A stretch of DNA of 64,000 nt, taken from the NCBI GenBank assembly GCA_016700335.1, contig CP065014.1, positions 1,215,001-1,279,000 on the forward strand, written 5' to 3'. Shown in pieces: positions 26,751 through 35,163 of the stretch. Origin of the DNA: Chlorobiota bacterium. Lineage in GTDB: Bacteria; Bacteroidota; Ignavibacteria; OLB7. Below the pieces are notes generated by a model. That model ran no database searches. It saw nothing but the letters and a program-made list of their open reading frames with translations, and was not told where the DNA came from. The position numbers and the translations under genes are program-made. Each line of letters starts with the position of its first letter. Position 1 is the first letter of the stretch.

Positions 26751-27890
26751 TCATTTTGAATTTGATTTCAATACATCATTATAATAATTCTCATAATGAG
26801 GAACAATAATATCTTCTGAGAAATTATTAACAGCTCTTTCTCTAGCTTTAATTTTAAGATGTGAAAATAATTTAATATCTGTTAGTGTTTCAATTGCCCT
26901 TTTAGCCATTGTTCCAATATCTCCAACATCACACAGAAAACCAGTTTCAGCTTCTATATTCAATTCCACTAAACCCCCTCTGTTAGTAGAAATAACGGGC
27001 ACACCACAGCTCAATGCTTCTAATGAAGATAGACTGAAACTCTCATTTTCACTTGTAATTAAAGCCAAATCACATGCTGATAAAATAGCTGGTAATGCAT
27101 TTTGTTTTCCCAAAAATTTAACATGTTCAGAAATATTAAGTTCTCTACATAACATTTCAGTTTCTGTTCTATCAGGTCCATCACCAACCATAATTAACTT
27201 TGATGGAATTTCTTTTCTAACCAAATCAAACAATTTTATACAATCATTTACCCTTTTAATAGGTCTGAAATTACTTGTATGAACCAATACTGATTCTCCA
27301 TTTGGTGCAAATTCACTTCTAAGTTTTGGACAATTATCTCTTGACCAAACATTTGTATTGATAAAATTAGGTATTGAAACAATTTTATTCTGATCTATTT
27401 CAAAATTTTGAATTGTTGCTTCTTTAAGATAATTACTTACTGCAGTTACCCCGTCAGATTTTTCAATAGAAAACTTAACAATAGGTTTTAAAGTAGGGTC
27501 AATCCCAATTAATGTAGTGTCTGTTCCATGCAATGTTGTTATTACTTTTATATCAAATCCATTTTCTAATAAAATTTGTTTGGCAAGGTATGCGCTTGTT
27601 GCATGAGGAATAGCATAATGTACATGAAGAATATCTAATTTGTGATACATAGCCACATCTACCATTTTACTTGCTAAAGAAACAGGATAAACACCCATTT
27701 CAAACAATGGATAATCTGGAGTTTCAACTTCATGAAAATAAATATTTTTAAAGTAACCATCCAACCTAAAAGGAAGTGCATAAGAAATAAAATGGACTGA
27801 ATGCCCTCTATAAGCTAGTGCTTTTCCAAGCTCGGTACCAACCACACCACTTCCACCATAAGTTGGATAACAAGTAATTCCAATATTCAT
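26751..27890 (-). CDS. bshA: N-acetylglucosaminyl L-malate synthase (bacillithiol pathway)
   Basis: A GT4-family glycosyltransferase that joins GlcNAc from UDP-GlcNAc to L-malate, the first step of bacillithiol synthesis. The N-terminus NIGITCYPTYGGSGVVGTELG and the block HVHYAIPHATSAYLA are hallmarks of BshA and distinguish it from general GT4 enzymes. The donor-site motif ENESFSLSSLEALSCGVPVI (E-x7-E) is present near residue 280. Length 379 is typical. It implies bacillithiol as the low-molecular-weight thiol, common in Bacteroidota. BshB and BshC are not in the window. Confidence 0.93.
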   Translation of the reverse strand: MNIGITCYPTYGGSGVVGTELGKALAYRGHSVHFISYALPFRLDGYFKNIYFHEVETPDYPLFEMGVYPVSLASKMVDVAMYHKLDILHVHYAIPHATSAYLAKQILLENGFDIKVITTLHGTDTTLIGIDPTLKPIVKFSIEKSDGVTAVSNYLKEATIQNFEIDQNKIVSIPNFINTNVWSRDNCPKLRSEFAPNGESVLVHTSNFRPIKRVNDCIKLFDLVRKEIPSKLIMVGDGPDRTETEMLCRELNISEHVKFLGKQNALPAILSACDLALITSENESFSLSSLEALSCGVPVISTNRGGLVELNIEAETGFLCDVGDIGTMAKRAIETLTDIKLFSHLKIKARERAVNNFSEDIIVPHYENYYNDVLKSNSK

Positions 27891-27911
27891 TTAGTTGAAA
27901 ATTTTTTGATT

Positions 27912-29261
27912 TTAAAAAACATAAATCAAAGATAAGATAGGTGCAATTGAAGCTTTTTTAATTTCTCCTCCTAAAGCTGAAGTAAAGTTAACTCCACCAG
28001 AGTTTGAAACATCGATTCCAAACCCGAAATCAAATGCCAAATTCTCTGTAAAATATCTTCCAGTAACAGCTATTGGAGCTATCCCTGAAGTTTCAATATA
28101 GTACCATTCACCAGCAATTTTCCAATTCTTTCCAATCTGATAATATCCTCCTATTGCTGCAATTGATGCATTTCGCTGAAAAATTTCATTAGGAGTTGTA
28201 TGTTCTTTCCATGCATGACCACCTGCAAATGAAATCCTTTTTTGTTTATCACCAAAACTTATAATTGAATAAGGAGCAATAGTTTCAATTTTAGAATCCT
28301 TACTATCAGATATAGCATAATGAGCCCCAACTAACAAATTAAAAAGACCGTATCGAATTGGTTCAACTTTTAAACCAATTGTAAATAATCTTAATTTGGT
28401 AATAAAATCTGGTATATAACTGCCAATGAACAACATTTCAATTCTAGGTGCTAAGGCAATACCTGCAATCCATCCTACAAGATCATAATTACCAACATAA
28501 AATTTTCCATGATCAATTGTTTGTGCGGTCGGCATAGCTATATTTCTAAAATAAGTAGGATCTATTATTGCTGGAGAATACTCTAAAGCACCACTAGCTT
28601 TCATCTTTGAAACATTTACTTCTGGAATATAACTTTCAATTTTTAATGGTTTATTTATAACATATTGAAACAATCCTTTGTTTGGGAAATTTCTTTTTAC
28701 ATATACTTTAATAAAAGTAGTTTCTTTTAAAACTTTAGTTGGTGTAAAGCAAACGTTATAATGAAGGGTATCAGATTCAACTAAATATGGTGGATTTTCA
28801 TCTCTAAGAACTTTTACTTTACAATCTGTAAATTCTATATTTATTGAATCTATTATTACTTTTTCGGCACTATAAACAATACATTTCAAGCAAGTATCAC
28901 GACCAACTCTAATTTTGCCTGTTTTTTCTTTTTGAATTTGCCATCGATGTTGTAAAATTGAAAAAGTTGTGAAATTATCATCACATGTAAATACTGTAAA
29001 GCTCACACTTTCTTGAGTTGAGTCAAGAAGTACTTCAACTGATACATCAACCTCATTTGTACATTTTTTAAAACTTGGAATAACAACATTTGCAAATGCA
29101 GATTTTGTAAATGTGATTCGTTCAATTCCTTTTGTAGATTTAATTGTAATATAATTCATACCTGGATACAACTCTTGAGGGTAACAAGTTGTTGAACCGG
29201 TTTGTGAAAACAATTTTGGCAGAAAAAGAAATATAAAAGCGATATAATAAATTGATTTCAT
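27912..29261 (-). CDS. Exported protein, probably an outer-membrane beta-barrel
   Basis: About 449 residues with a clear signal peptide (YYIAFIFLFLPKLFSQ). The N-terminal part is beta-rich with paired cysteines (TCYPQELYPG, KKCTNEV, RDTCLKCIVY). The C-terminal half (from about residue 240) has alternating amphipathic strands (PRIEMLFIGSYIP, YAISDSKDSK) and ends in Phe (LSLIYVF), as outer-membrane barrels do. I recognise no named family. The frame opens at 29285, but a -7 element overlaps that codon (29284-29291), so the ATG at 29261 is the better start. Confidence 0.7.
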   Translation of the reverse strand: MKSIYYIAFIFLFLPKLFSQTGSTTCYPQELYPGMNYITIKSTKGIERITFTKSAFANVVIPSFKKCTNEVDVSVEVLLDSTQESVSFTVFTCDDNFTTFSILQHRWQIQKEKTGKIRVGRDTCLKCIVYSAEKVIIDSINIEFTDCKVKVLRDENPPYLVESDTLHYNVCFTPTKVLKETTFIKVYVKRNFPNKGLFQYVINKPLKIESYIPEVNVSKMKASGALEYSPAIIDPTYFRNIAMPTAQTIDHGKFYVGNYDLVGWIAGIALAPRIEMLFIGSYIPDFITKLRLFTIGLKVEPIRYGLFNLLVGAHYAISDSKDSKIETIAPYSIISFGDKQKRISFAGGHAWKEHTTPNEIFQRNASIAAIGGYYQIGKNWKIAGEWYYIETSGIAPIAVTGRYFTENLAFDFGFGIDVSNSGGVNFTSALGGEIKKASIAPILSLIYVF

Positions 29262-29283
29262 TTTTATCGAAGAATGACGTTTC

Positions 29284-29291
29284 AAAGATAA
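29284..29291 (-). promoter_or_regulatory. -7 element of the exported-protein gene
   Basis: On the minus strand TATCTTTG matches TAnnTTTG. It overlaps the upstream candidate start at 29285 and lies 22 bases before the ATG at 29261, which supports the shorter start. Confidence 0.5.
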
Positions 29292-29305
29292 TATATTGAT
29301 ATGTT

Positions 29306-29335
29306 TTGTATTTGATATTTCTATTGTAATTTTGC
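29306..29335 (+). promoter_or_regulatory. Bacteroidota-type promoter of the TMEM14-like gene
   Basis: TTTG (29306-29309), 18-base spacer, TAATTTTG (29328-29335), then the ATG 16 bases on. It is divergent from, and adjacent to, the minus-strand -7 element at 29284. Confidence 0.6.
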
Positions 29336-29351
29336 AATCAAAATTTTCAAT

Positions 29352-29672
29352 ATGAATATCTCAAATGTAATTTTTATTTATGCAATAATTATTGCAATTG
29401 GTGGAATTTATGGGTATGTAACAATTAAAAGTAAACATTCAATTATTTCTGGTTTAGTTACAGGAATTGTTTTATACTTATGTTCTTATTTTTATAATCT
29501 TAGTTATCAAATTCCCTTTTGGATTTCAAGTTTAGGTGCTGTTTATTTAACTTATACTTTCTATAAAAGATATTCCATAACTAAAAAAGTTATACCTTCA
29601 TTATTACTTACATTAATAAGTTTATTAGTTTCTATCTTATTATTTTATTTAAAATTTAAAGGGAAAAATTAA
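29352..29672 (+). CDS. TMEM14-family small membrane protein
   Basis: A 106-residue protein with four hydrophobic segments. The early block IGGIYGYVTIKSKHSIISGLVTG matches the TMEM14/UPF0136 pattern (GG..GY....S..SL..G...G). Bacterial members are of unknown function; eukaryotic TMEM14C is linked to porphyrin transport. It has its own promoter and precedes a flavin-reductase gene by 46 bases, so the two may be cotranscribed. Confidence 0.75.
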   Translation: MNISNVIFIYAIIIAIGGIYGYVTIKSKHSIISGLVTGIVLYLCSYFYNLSYQIPFWISSLGAVYLTYTFYKRYSITKKVIPSLLLTLISLLVSILLFYLKFKGKN

Positions 29673-29718
29673 TTCTTAATTTAAAGTAATTTACTAATTC
29701 AAAGTTAAAAAATTGTAA

Positions 29719-30945
29719 ATGTCAGATAAAAAATTTCAATTAAAAATAGCTGAAAAAAACGAAAGTGGTTTTTTTACATCTTATTCTAAAGATGGGAAAT
29801 TTATTTCATATTATGGAGATAATCACCCTCAATATGCTGGAAATGTAGTAAAAGCTATGGCTTCAGCCAAAGATGGTTACCCATATATAGTTGACATTTT
29901 TGATGATATTAATGAAAGTAATAGAGAGAATCAAAATGTATTAAATAATGAATGGATTAATTTTAAGAAGAGTTTAGATGAAAAATTAATAGCTGTTGTA
30001 CACGAAGTTATTAGGTTAACTCCAACAATTGTTGAAGTTATATTCTATGCCCCGCTAGCAGCCGAAAGGTTCCAACCTGGTCAATTTTATCGTTTGCAAA
30101 ATTTTGAGACTAGTGCTAAAAAGACGAAAGATGGTACTCCATTATTAATGGAAGGTTTAGCATTAACAGGTGCTTGGCAAGATAAAGAAAAAGGATTGAT
30201 TAGTATAATTGTATTAGAAATGGGAGTAAGCTCAAGGTTATGTGCATTACTCGAAAAAGGTGAAAAAGTAATTCTAATGGGTCCTACAGGAGCACCAACT
30301 GAAATTCATGAAAATGAAGATGTGATATTGTTGGGAGGAGGTTTGGGAAATGCAGTTTTATTTTCTATTGGCAAGGCAATGAGAGAAAAGAACTGTAGGG
30401 TTTTATATTTTGCAGGTTATAAAAAAGGAGAAGATTTATATCATCAACCTAATGTTGAAGCAAGCGCTGATCAAGTAATTTGGAGTACAGATTCAGGTGA
30501 AGTTATTATTCCGAATAGAAAGCAAGACTCACATTTTAGAGGTAACATTCTTCAATCAATGGAGGCATATTCTAGAGGTGAACTTGGGGAAAAATTATTT
30601 GAAATAAAAGATGCTAAAAGATTAGTTGTTATCGGTTCGGATAGAATGATGGCTGCTGTTAAAAATGCAAGGCACAACGCCTTAAAAGATTTGTTTGGTG
30701 AACATACAGCTGTTGGCTCAATAAACTCTCCAATGCAATGCATGATGAAAGAAGTTTGTGCACAATGTTTGCAAAGGCATGTTGACCCTGAAACAGGTAA
30801 GGAAAGCTTTGTATTTAGTTGTTATAATCAAGATCAAAACTTAGATAATGTAGATTTCGATTTCTTAAATTCAAGACTTAAAGCAAATTCAGTTCTAGAA
30901 AAAATTTCAAATATGTGGTTTGATAAAATAGAAACTACATTGTAA
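29719..30945 (+). CDS. Ferredoxin-NADP reductase-like protein with PyrK-type [2Fe-2S] site
   Basis: A 408-residue FAD/NAD(P)-binding oxidoreductase of the FNR superfamily. An ~85-residue N-terminal extension precedes the flavin domain (ERFQPGQFYRLQNF, about residue 125) and the NAD(P) domain (DVILLGGGLGNAVLFSIGKAM, about 205). The end carries a Cys set CMMKEVCAQC with a fourth Cys in FVFSCYNQ, spaced C-x4-C-x2-C-x16-C as in PyrK-type electron-transfer subunits. Such proteins usually partner a larger FAD-disulfide oxidoreductase (dihydroorotate dehydrogenase, glutamate synthase-like or NfnB). No partner is adjacent, so the electron acceptor is unknown. Confidence 0.75.
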   Translation: MSDKKFQLKIAEKNESGFFTSYSKDGKFISYYGDNHPQYAGNVVKAMASAKDGYPYIVDIFDDINESNRENQNVLNNEWINFKKSLDEKLIAVVHEVIRLTPTIVEVIFYAPLAAERFQPGQFYRLQNFETSAKKTKDGTPLLMEGLALTGAWQDKEKGLISIIVLEMGVSSRLCALLEKGEKVILMGPTGAPTEIHENEDVILLGGGLGNAVLFSIGKAMREKNCRVLYFAGYKKGEDLYHQPNVEASADQVIWSTDSGEVIIPNRKQDSHFRGNILQSMEAYSRGELGEKLFEIKDAKRLVVIGSDRMMAAVKNARHNALKDLFGEHTAVGSINSPMQCMMKEVCAQCLQRHVDPETGKESFVFSCYNQDQNLDNVDFDFLNSRLKANSVLEKISNMWFDKIETTL

Positions 30946-30985
30946 GAAGCCAATTCATAAAATATTTCTCATCAAATTTTTAAAA

Positions 30986-31687
30986 TTATTTACTTAAGGA
31001 ATAGTTATCTAAAACCAACTCATATCTAAACTGTCTTTTGTCATCATTTTTTTCAGAATAAAATACTTGTGCACCTAATTTTCTTGAAAAATTTATTATA
31101 TAATCATAAGTAATATTTAAAGTATCACCAAAAGAAATATATTGTTCAAATTTTTTACCTAAAAGTTTTTGAGAATTAAAATTTTCAAATCCAACTTTTT
31201 TTGTTTCAACTCCAATGTTTTTAAAGTAACCTGAAGTTTTTAAAAATATTGTATCATTGTTTCCAATCAAATAGCTTGTATCCTTAACAGTTAATGGTAT
31301 TGAGTCATTACCATTTAACGGATATGTAATCCATTCTTGGTAGTCTAAGGTATTATCTTCATAAAAAGAAATATTACCATTAGATTCAAAATTATAGTAG
31401 TTGGTATCTTTCCCATTTTTGTTGGAACTGACAACTTTAATTACATTGGTTTTCCCTTTATAGCTTAATCCTGAAGCAATTACTGAATCAAAAATATCAA
31501 CTATCCCTTTATTAATGTTTAACGAATCATAATAATTTTTTGTATAATTATAATAAGAACCTACTTTTGGTTTTACAGTTGAGTCAATTGTAATCACATT
31601 TGGATTAGATGTGGTTTCAGGGGAACAAGCATATATTACGAATGATAAAAAAAGGACTAAACAAACTTTACAAAAAGTATAAATCAT
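30986..31687 (-). CDS. Putative lipoprotein, intact copy of a duplicated pair
   Basis: A 233-residue protein with a lipoprotein signal (hydrophobic VCLVLFLSFVIYAC, acylated Cys about residue 21). The mature part is beta-rich: SYYNYTKNYY, FDSVIASGL, TNVIKVVSS, YYNFESNGNISFY, WITYPLNGNDSI. It shows no named domain but looks like the small secreted beta-sandwich lipoproteins of this group. The start is ATG at 31687. A broken second copy lies directly upstream at 31888-32676. Confidence 0.7.
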   Translation of the reverse strand: MIYTFCKVCLVLFLSFVIYACSPETTSNPNVITIDSTVKPKVGSYYNYTKNYYDSLNINKGIVDIFDSVIASGLSYKGKTNVIKVVSSNKNGKDTNYYNFESNGNISFYEDNTLDYQEWITYPLNGNDSIPLTVKDTSYLIGNNDTIFLKTSGYFKNIGVETKKVGFENFNSQKLLGKKFEQYISFGDTLNITYDYIINFSRKLGAQVFYSEKNDDKRQFRYELVLDNYSLSK

Positions 31688-31887
31688 AATTTTTAAATTT
31701 AATTAATGCTCAATGAATATTTTTAAAAGGCTTTTCAAATTAAAAAGAAAAGACTTTAAATTTATAAAGAAAGAATTCTATGAATATAAATGATTTACAG
31801 CATCTTATTTTTCAATTAACTCTTTAATGGAATTATCAAATTATTAGGAAACCAATTCATAAAATTTAACTCAACAAATTTCTAAAA

Positions 31888-32676
31888 TTATTTACATAAA
31901 AAATATTTGTCTAAAAATATCTTTTGATTAACAAATGATAAATCATCATTTCTATGATATAAAAATACAACTGAACCTAATTTTCTTGAATAATTTATTT
32001 CACGATTCGTTTCATAAACATCAGTACCATCTTCACAAAATTATTTTTACTATTATTTTACCTATTAGCTTTTGAGCAACAAAATATTCAGATCCTACTT
32101 TATTTGTATCAACTCCAATGTTTTTAAAGTAACTATAGGTATATTCTTTATGTTCAAGATTCCGACGATTGTTGAATTCCTCCAAATAAGTTCTTGATTC
32201 AGATATAAATAGTATCGAGTCTTTACCATTTAATGGAAATGTTATCCACTTTAATCGTGCACTATAATAAAGAGAAACATTACCATTAGATTCAAAATTG
32301 TAAAAGTAAAAACTTTTCCCAACATTGGTAGAACTGACAACTTTAATTACATTATTTTTCCCTTCAAATTCAATTCTAGAAGCAATTACTGAATCAAAAA
32401 CATCAATTATCTCTTTTGTATCATTTTTGGAATTATAAATATATTTTTTGTAATAATAATAAGAACCAACTTTTGGCATTATAGTTGAATCACTATTAAA
32501 CACTTTTGGTTTTACAGTTGAGTCAGTAGTTTTAACATTTGGTTTTACAGTTGAGTCAGTAGTTTTAACATTTGGTTTTACAGTTGAGTCAGTATTAATC
32601 ACATGTTCAGGGAAACAAGAAAAATTACAAATGATAAAAAAAGGACTAAACAAACATTACAAAAAGTATAAATCAA
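31888..32676 (-). pseudogene. Frameshifted second copy of the lipoprotein gene
   Basis: Aligned to the intact copy, this one has lost its ATG (TTGATT at the equivalent position, 32676). It has a one-base loss inside the lipobox region (about 32607-32616), and a second frameshift near 32035-32040. Only the middle (32033-32653) is open. Beyond the second shift the old reading continues (EDGTDVYETN, NYSRKLGSVVFLYHRNDD, LDKYFLCK, stop at 31888), matching INFSRKLGAQVFYSEKNDD and LDNYSLSK of the intact copy. The Asp/Ser/Thr-rich start has been expanded by 33-base repeats. Confidence 0.85.
32505..32593 (-). repeat. 33-base tandem repeat inside the lipoprotein pseudogene
   Basis: About 2.7 nearly identical units (32505-32537, 32538-32570, 32571-32593) encoding TTDSTVKPNVK. 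The intact neighbour has a single TIDSTVKPKV here, so the expansion happened after duplication. Confidence 0.9.
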
Positions 32677-32764
32677 AATTTTTAAAATTAATTAATGCTC
32701 AATTAATTTTTTAATAGGCTTTTCAAATTATAAGAAAAGATATTTAAATTATATAGAAAGAATT

Positions 32765-33748
32765 CTAGGAAAATAAATGTTTTACAGCATCTTTTTCTTC
32801 AATTAATTCTTTAATGGAATTATCAAATTTTTCTAACCCAAATTCATTATGAGAAATACCTTTAACAACTGACCATGAACCATCTTCATTTGAAGAAATT
32901 GGAAATCCAACAATCAAACCTTGAGGGGTATTATATTCACCATTAGAACAAACAGCAACAGAATGGTGCTCACCAATGGGAGTAGTGCTAGTAAGAGAAA
33001 CAACAGTATCAACAACTGCATTTGCAGCTGAAGCAGCACTACTAGATCCACGAGCTGCAATAATTGCTGCACCTCTTTGTTGAACTGTTTTTATAAAATC
33101 ACCTTTCAACCAATCTAAATCCTTAACTACATCAACAGCCGGTTTTGAATCAATTTGAGTATTATAAAAATCTGGATATTGAGTTGAAGAATGATTCCCC
33201 CAAATTGTCATATTTTTTATACTAGAAATTGGAAGTTTACATTTATTGGCAAGTTGAGACATAGCTCTATTTTGGTCTAATCTTGTCATAGCAAAAAATC
33301 TATTATTAGGAATATCAGGGGCAGAATTCATTGCAATTAATGAGTTAGTATTACAAGGGTTGCCAACAACTAGAACTCTAACATCACTTGCTGCATTATT
33401 ATTTAAAGCTTTACCTTGTCCAGTAAAAATACCCCCATTAATAGTTAACAAATCATTTCGTTCCATACCTGCTTTTCTAGGAACAGATCCAACTAATAAA
33501 GCCCAATTTACATCTTTAAATCCTACATTAATATCATCAGTAATAACTATTTCTTGAAGGTTAGGAAATGCACAATCTTCAATTTCCATTGCAACTCCTT
33601 GTAATGAATTAATGGCTTGTGGAAGTTCAATCAAGTTTAAAGAAACCATTGTATTTGAACCAAACATTTGTCCTGATGCAATTCTAAATAATAAAGCATA
33701 GCCTATTTGTCCTGCTGCACCTGTAACTGCAACTCTAATGTGTTTCAT
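32765..33748 (-). CDS. mdh: Malate dehydrogenase (type 2)
   Basis: Oxidises malate to oxaloacetate with NAD in the TCA cycle. The 327-residue protein starts with the Rossmann motif VAVTGAAGQIGYALLFRIASG, the long form typical of the cytosolic/type-2 MDH family. Other landmarks: VGSVPRKAGMERNDLL (substrate Arg), VVGNPCNTNSLIAM, MTRLDQNRAMSQLA and the catalytic His in WGNHSSTQYPD. The 3' end was copied into the tandem duplication next door; this copy is intact. Confidence 0.95.
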   Translation of the reverse strand: MKHIRVAVTGAAGQIGYALLFRIASGQMFGSNTMVSLNLIELPQAINSLQGVAMEIEDCAFPNLQEIVITDDINVGFKDVNWALLVGSVPRKAGMERNDLLTINGGIFTGQGKALNNNAASDVRVLVVGNPCNTNSLIAMNSAPDIPNNRFFAMTRLDQNRAMSQLANKCKLPISSIKNMTIWGNHSSTQYPDFYNTQIDSKPAVDVVKDLDWLKGDFIKTVQQRGAAIIAARGSSSAASAANAVVDTVVSLTSTTPIGEHHSVAVCSNGEYNTPQGLIVGFPISSNEDGSWSVVKGISHNEFGLEKFDNSIKELIEEKDAVKHLFS

Positions 33749-33807
33749 GTAATTTATATTAATTTTTTGTTTGTTAATTCTTAATTATAGTTTTTTGAAA
33801 TAGACGA

Positions 33808-34902
33808 TTACTTCTTAATTTTTTTAGCTAATTCTTCTAATAATAATTGTTCTCTTTTGAGCTCATTCATTTTAATTTCTATTTCCTTTTTTTGAAGATC
33901 ATTATTATCCTCAGGGGTTCCACCAAAAATACTACCTAATAACCAATGACCTCTTAGTCCTTTTAAGTCAGTTCCAATTTCTCTAGCTGCAAATCCAGCT
34001 GAAGAAACTGCTTGATTAACAGAACCTGAGAGTATTTCAAGTGAATCATACAAAGATCTATCGTAAAGTAATGCACCTAAAGTACCTTTAGCACTACCAA
34101 TATCAGTTACTATTTTTTTGGTTTCGGAAGTAATTCCTTCAACATTATTAGTGATGTTTTCAACTCCTTTAACAGTATTGTTTAAGTTGGTTGTAATAGA
34201 ATTTGTAGTTTTATTAAGATTGTCTGTAAGAGTTGCAAATTGAGTACTAGTGTTTTTCATAAGATTTTCTGCACTTGCTGAAACATTTACAAAGCTTCGG
34301 TAAGCACTATCATTTGTAAGAAATTTACCTAAAGTACCTTCACCCCTCCTAAATTTCATAAATAAAGTATCTAAAGAAGCAGTTACTCCAGAAGCATTCT
34401 TTACAACTCCTCTTGCTTCATCAACTATAGCCATATAATTAACAGGTGGTATTGATAAAATAGAATCACCTTCTTTAACTTCTTTGGCAGAAGGATCACC
34501 AGATACTAGTTCTAAAATTTTGTCACCAACTAAACCTTGTTGACCAATAGAAGCGTAAGTAGAAGTTCTGATAAATTCTTTATATTTATCTTTTATAACC
34601 ATTTCAACTCTTACGTTAGGAGTATCATTTCGCATAAATAAAATAACATTCCTAACAGTACCTACTTGAATTCCACTTAGAACAATAGCTGCACCACCTT
34701 TCAAACCTTGCACACTTTCAAAGGTTGTTTTTAAATTTATTGTTTTATTAAAAAGATTTTCCTTTCCTCCAATTACAAATACTCCAACTATTAATGTAAC
34801 TAAGCCAAGGAGTGCAAAAATTCCAACTCGAATGTTTCTTTTTAAAATACCTTGTCCAAAAACCATTTCTGGTCTTTTTTCATTTATAATTTTTTCTATC
34901 AT
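33808..34902 (-). CDS. mlaD: MlaD/MCE-family lipid-transport protein
   Basis: A membrane-anchored MCE protein, the substrate-binding part of an Mla-type phospholipid transporter between the inner and outer membrane. It has one N-terminal transmembrane helix (VGIFALLGLVTLIVGVFVIGG, about residues 26-46). The MCE domain follows (TTFESVQGLKGGAAIVLSGIQVGTV), then a long coiled, Asn/Thr-rich helical C-terminus (SITTNLNNTVKGVENITNNV). The ATPase and permease partners are not adjacent; mlaF and mlaE lie at 55.4-57.0 kb. Confidence 0.9.
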   Translation of the reverse strand: MIEKIINEKRPEMVFGQGILKRNIRVGIFALLGLVTLIVGVFVIGGKENLFNKTINLKTTFESVQGLKGGAAIVLSGIQVGTVRNVILFMRNDTPNVRVEMVIKDKYKEFIRTSTYASIGQQGLVGDKILELVSGDPSAKEVKEGDSILSIPPVNYMAIVDEARGVVKNASGVTASLDTLFMKFRRGEGTLGKFLTNDSAYRSFVNVSASAENLMKNTSTQFATLTDNLNKTTNSITTNLNNTVKGVENITNNVEGITSETKKIVTDIGSAKGTLGALLYDRSLYDSLEILSGSVNQAVSSAGFAAREIGTDLKGLRGHWLLGSIFGGTPEDNNDLQKKEIEIKMNELKREQLLLEELAKKIKK

Positions 34903-34927
34903 AATTGTTTATTACAAAATTCAATTG

Positions 34928-34935
34928 CAAAGTTA
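34928..34935 (-). promoter_or_regulatory. -7 element of mlaD
   Basis: On the minus strand TAACTTTG matches TAnnTTTG, 25 bases before the ATG at 34902. No matching -33 element seen. Confidence 0.45.
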
Positions 34936-35080
34936 AGGAATATGATGTTTTTTAAATAAATAGTTTTTTTTAAGTTATATAAAATTCTTTAAAAAGAAAG
35001 TATTATAAAATGTTTATTATTTTACTTTAGGATACACATTTTAGATGGAAATCATAGTGAAAATATTTCAATAAATAATG

Positions 35081-35088
35081 TATCTTTG
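35081..35088 (+). promoter_or_regulatory. -7 element of gyrA
   Basis: TATCTTTG matches TAnnTTTG, 75 bases before the gyrA ATG. The rest of the 261-base gap between mlaD and gyrA holds nothing else I can identify. Confidence 0.5.
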
Positions 35089-35163
35089 TAAGTAAATATT
35101 TATATGTTTAGTTAACTCTTTACACTCAAATTACTTATCTCAATAATAATTAATTAATTAATA

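Larger units (their letters stand above)
30950..32846. repeat. Tandem duplication carrying a lipoprotein gene and the 3' end of mdh
   Basis: Two diverged direct copies: about 30950-31851 and 31852-32846. Each starts with CCAATTCATAAAAT, continues through a lipoprotein gene and a ~90-base spacer, and ends in mdh 3' sequence. In the first copy the mdh part is a ~66-base fragment (31778-31843) that translates as DNSIKELIEK, stop, DAVNHLYS, against the intact ...IKELIEEKDAVKHLFS. The second copy joins the real mdh. CCAATTCAT at the left end and CCCAAATTCAT inside mdh (about 32837-32847) give a likely microhomology. Confidence 0.85.
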
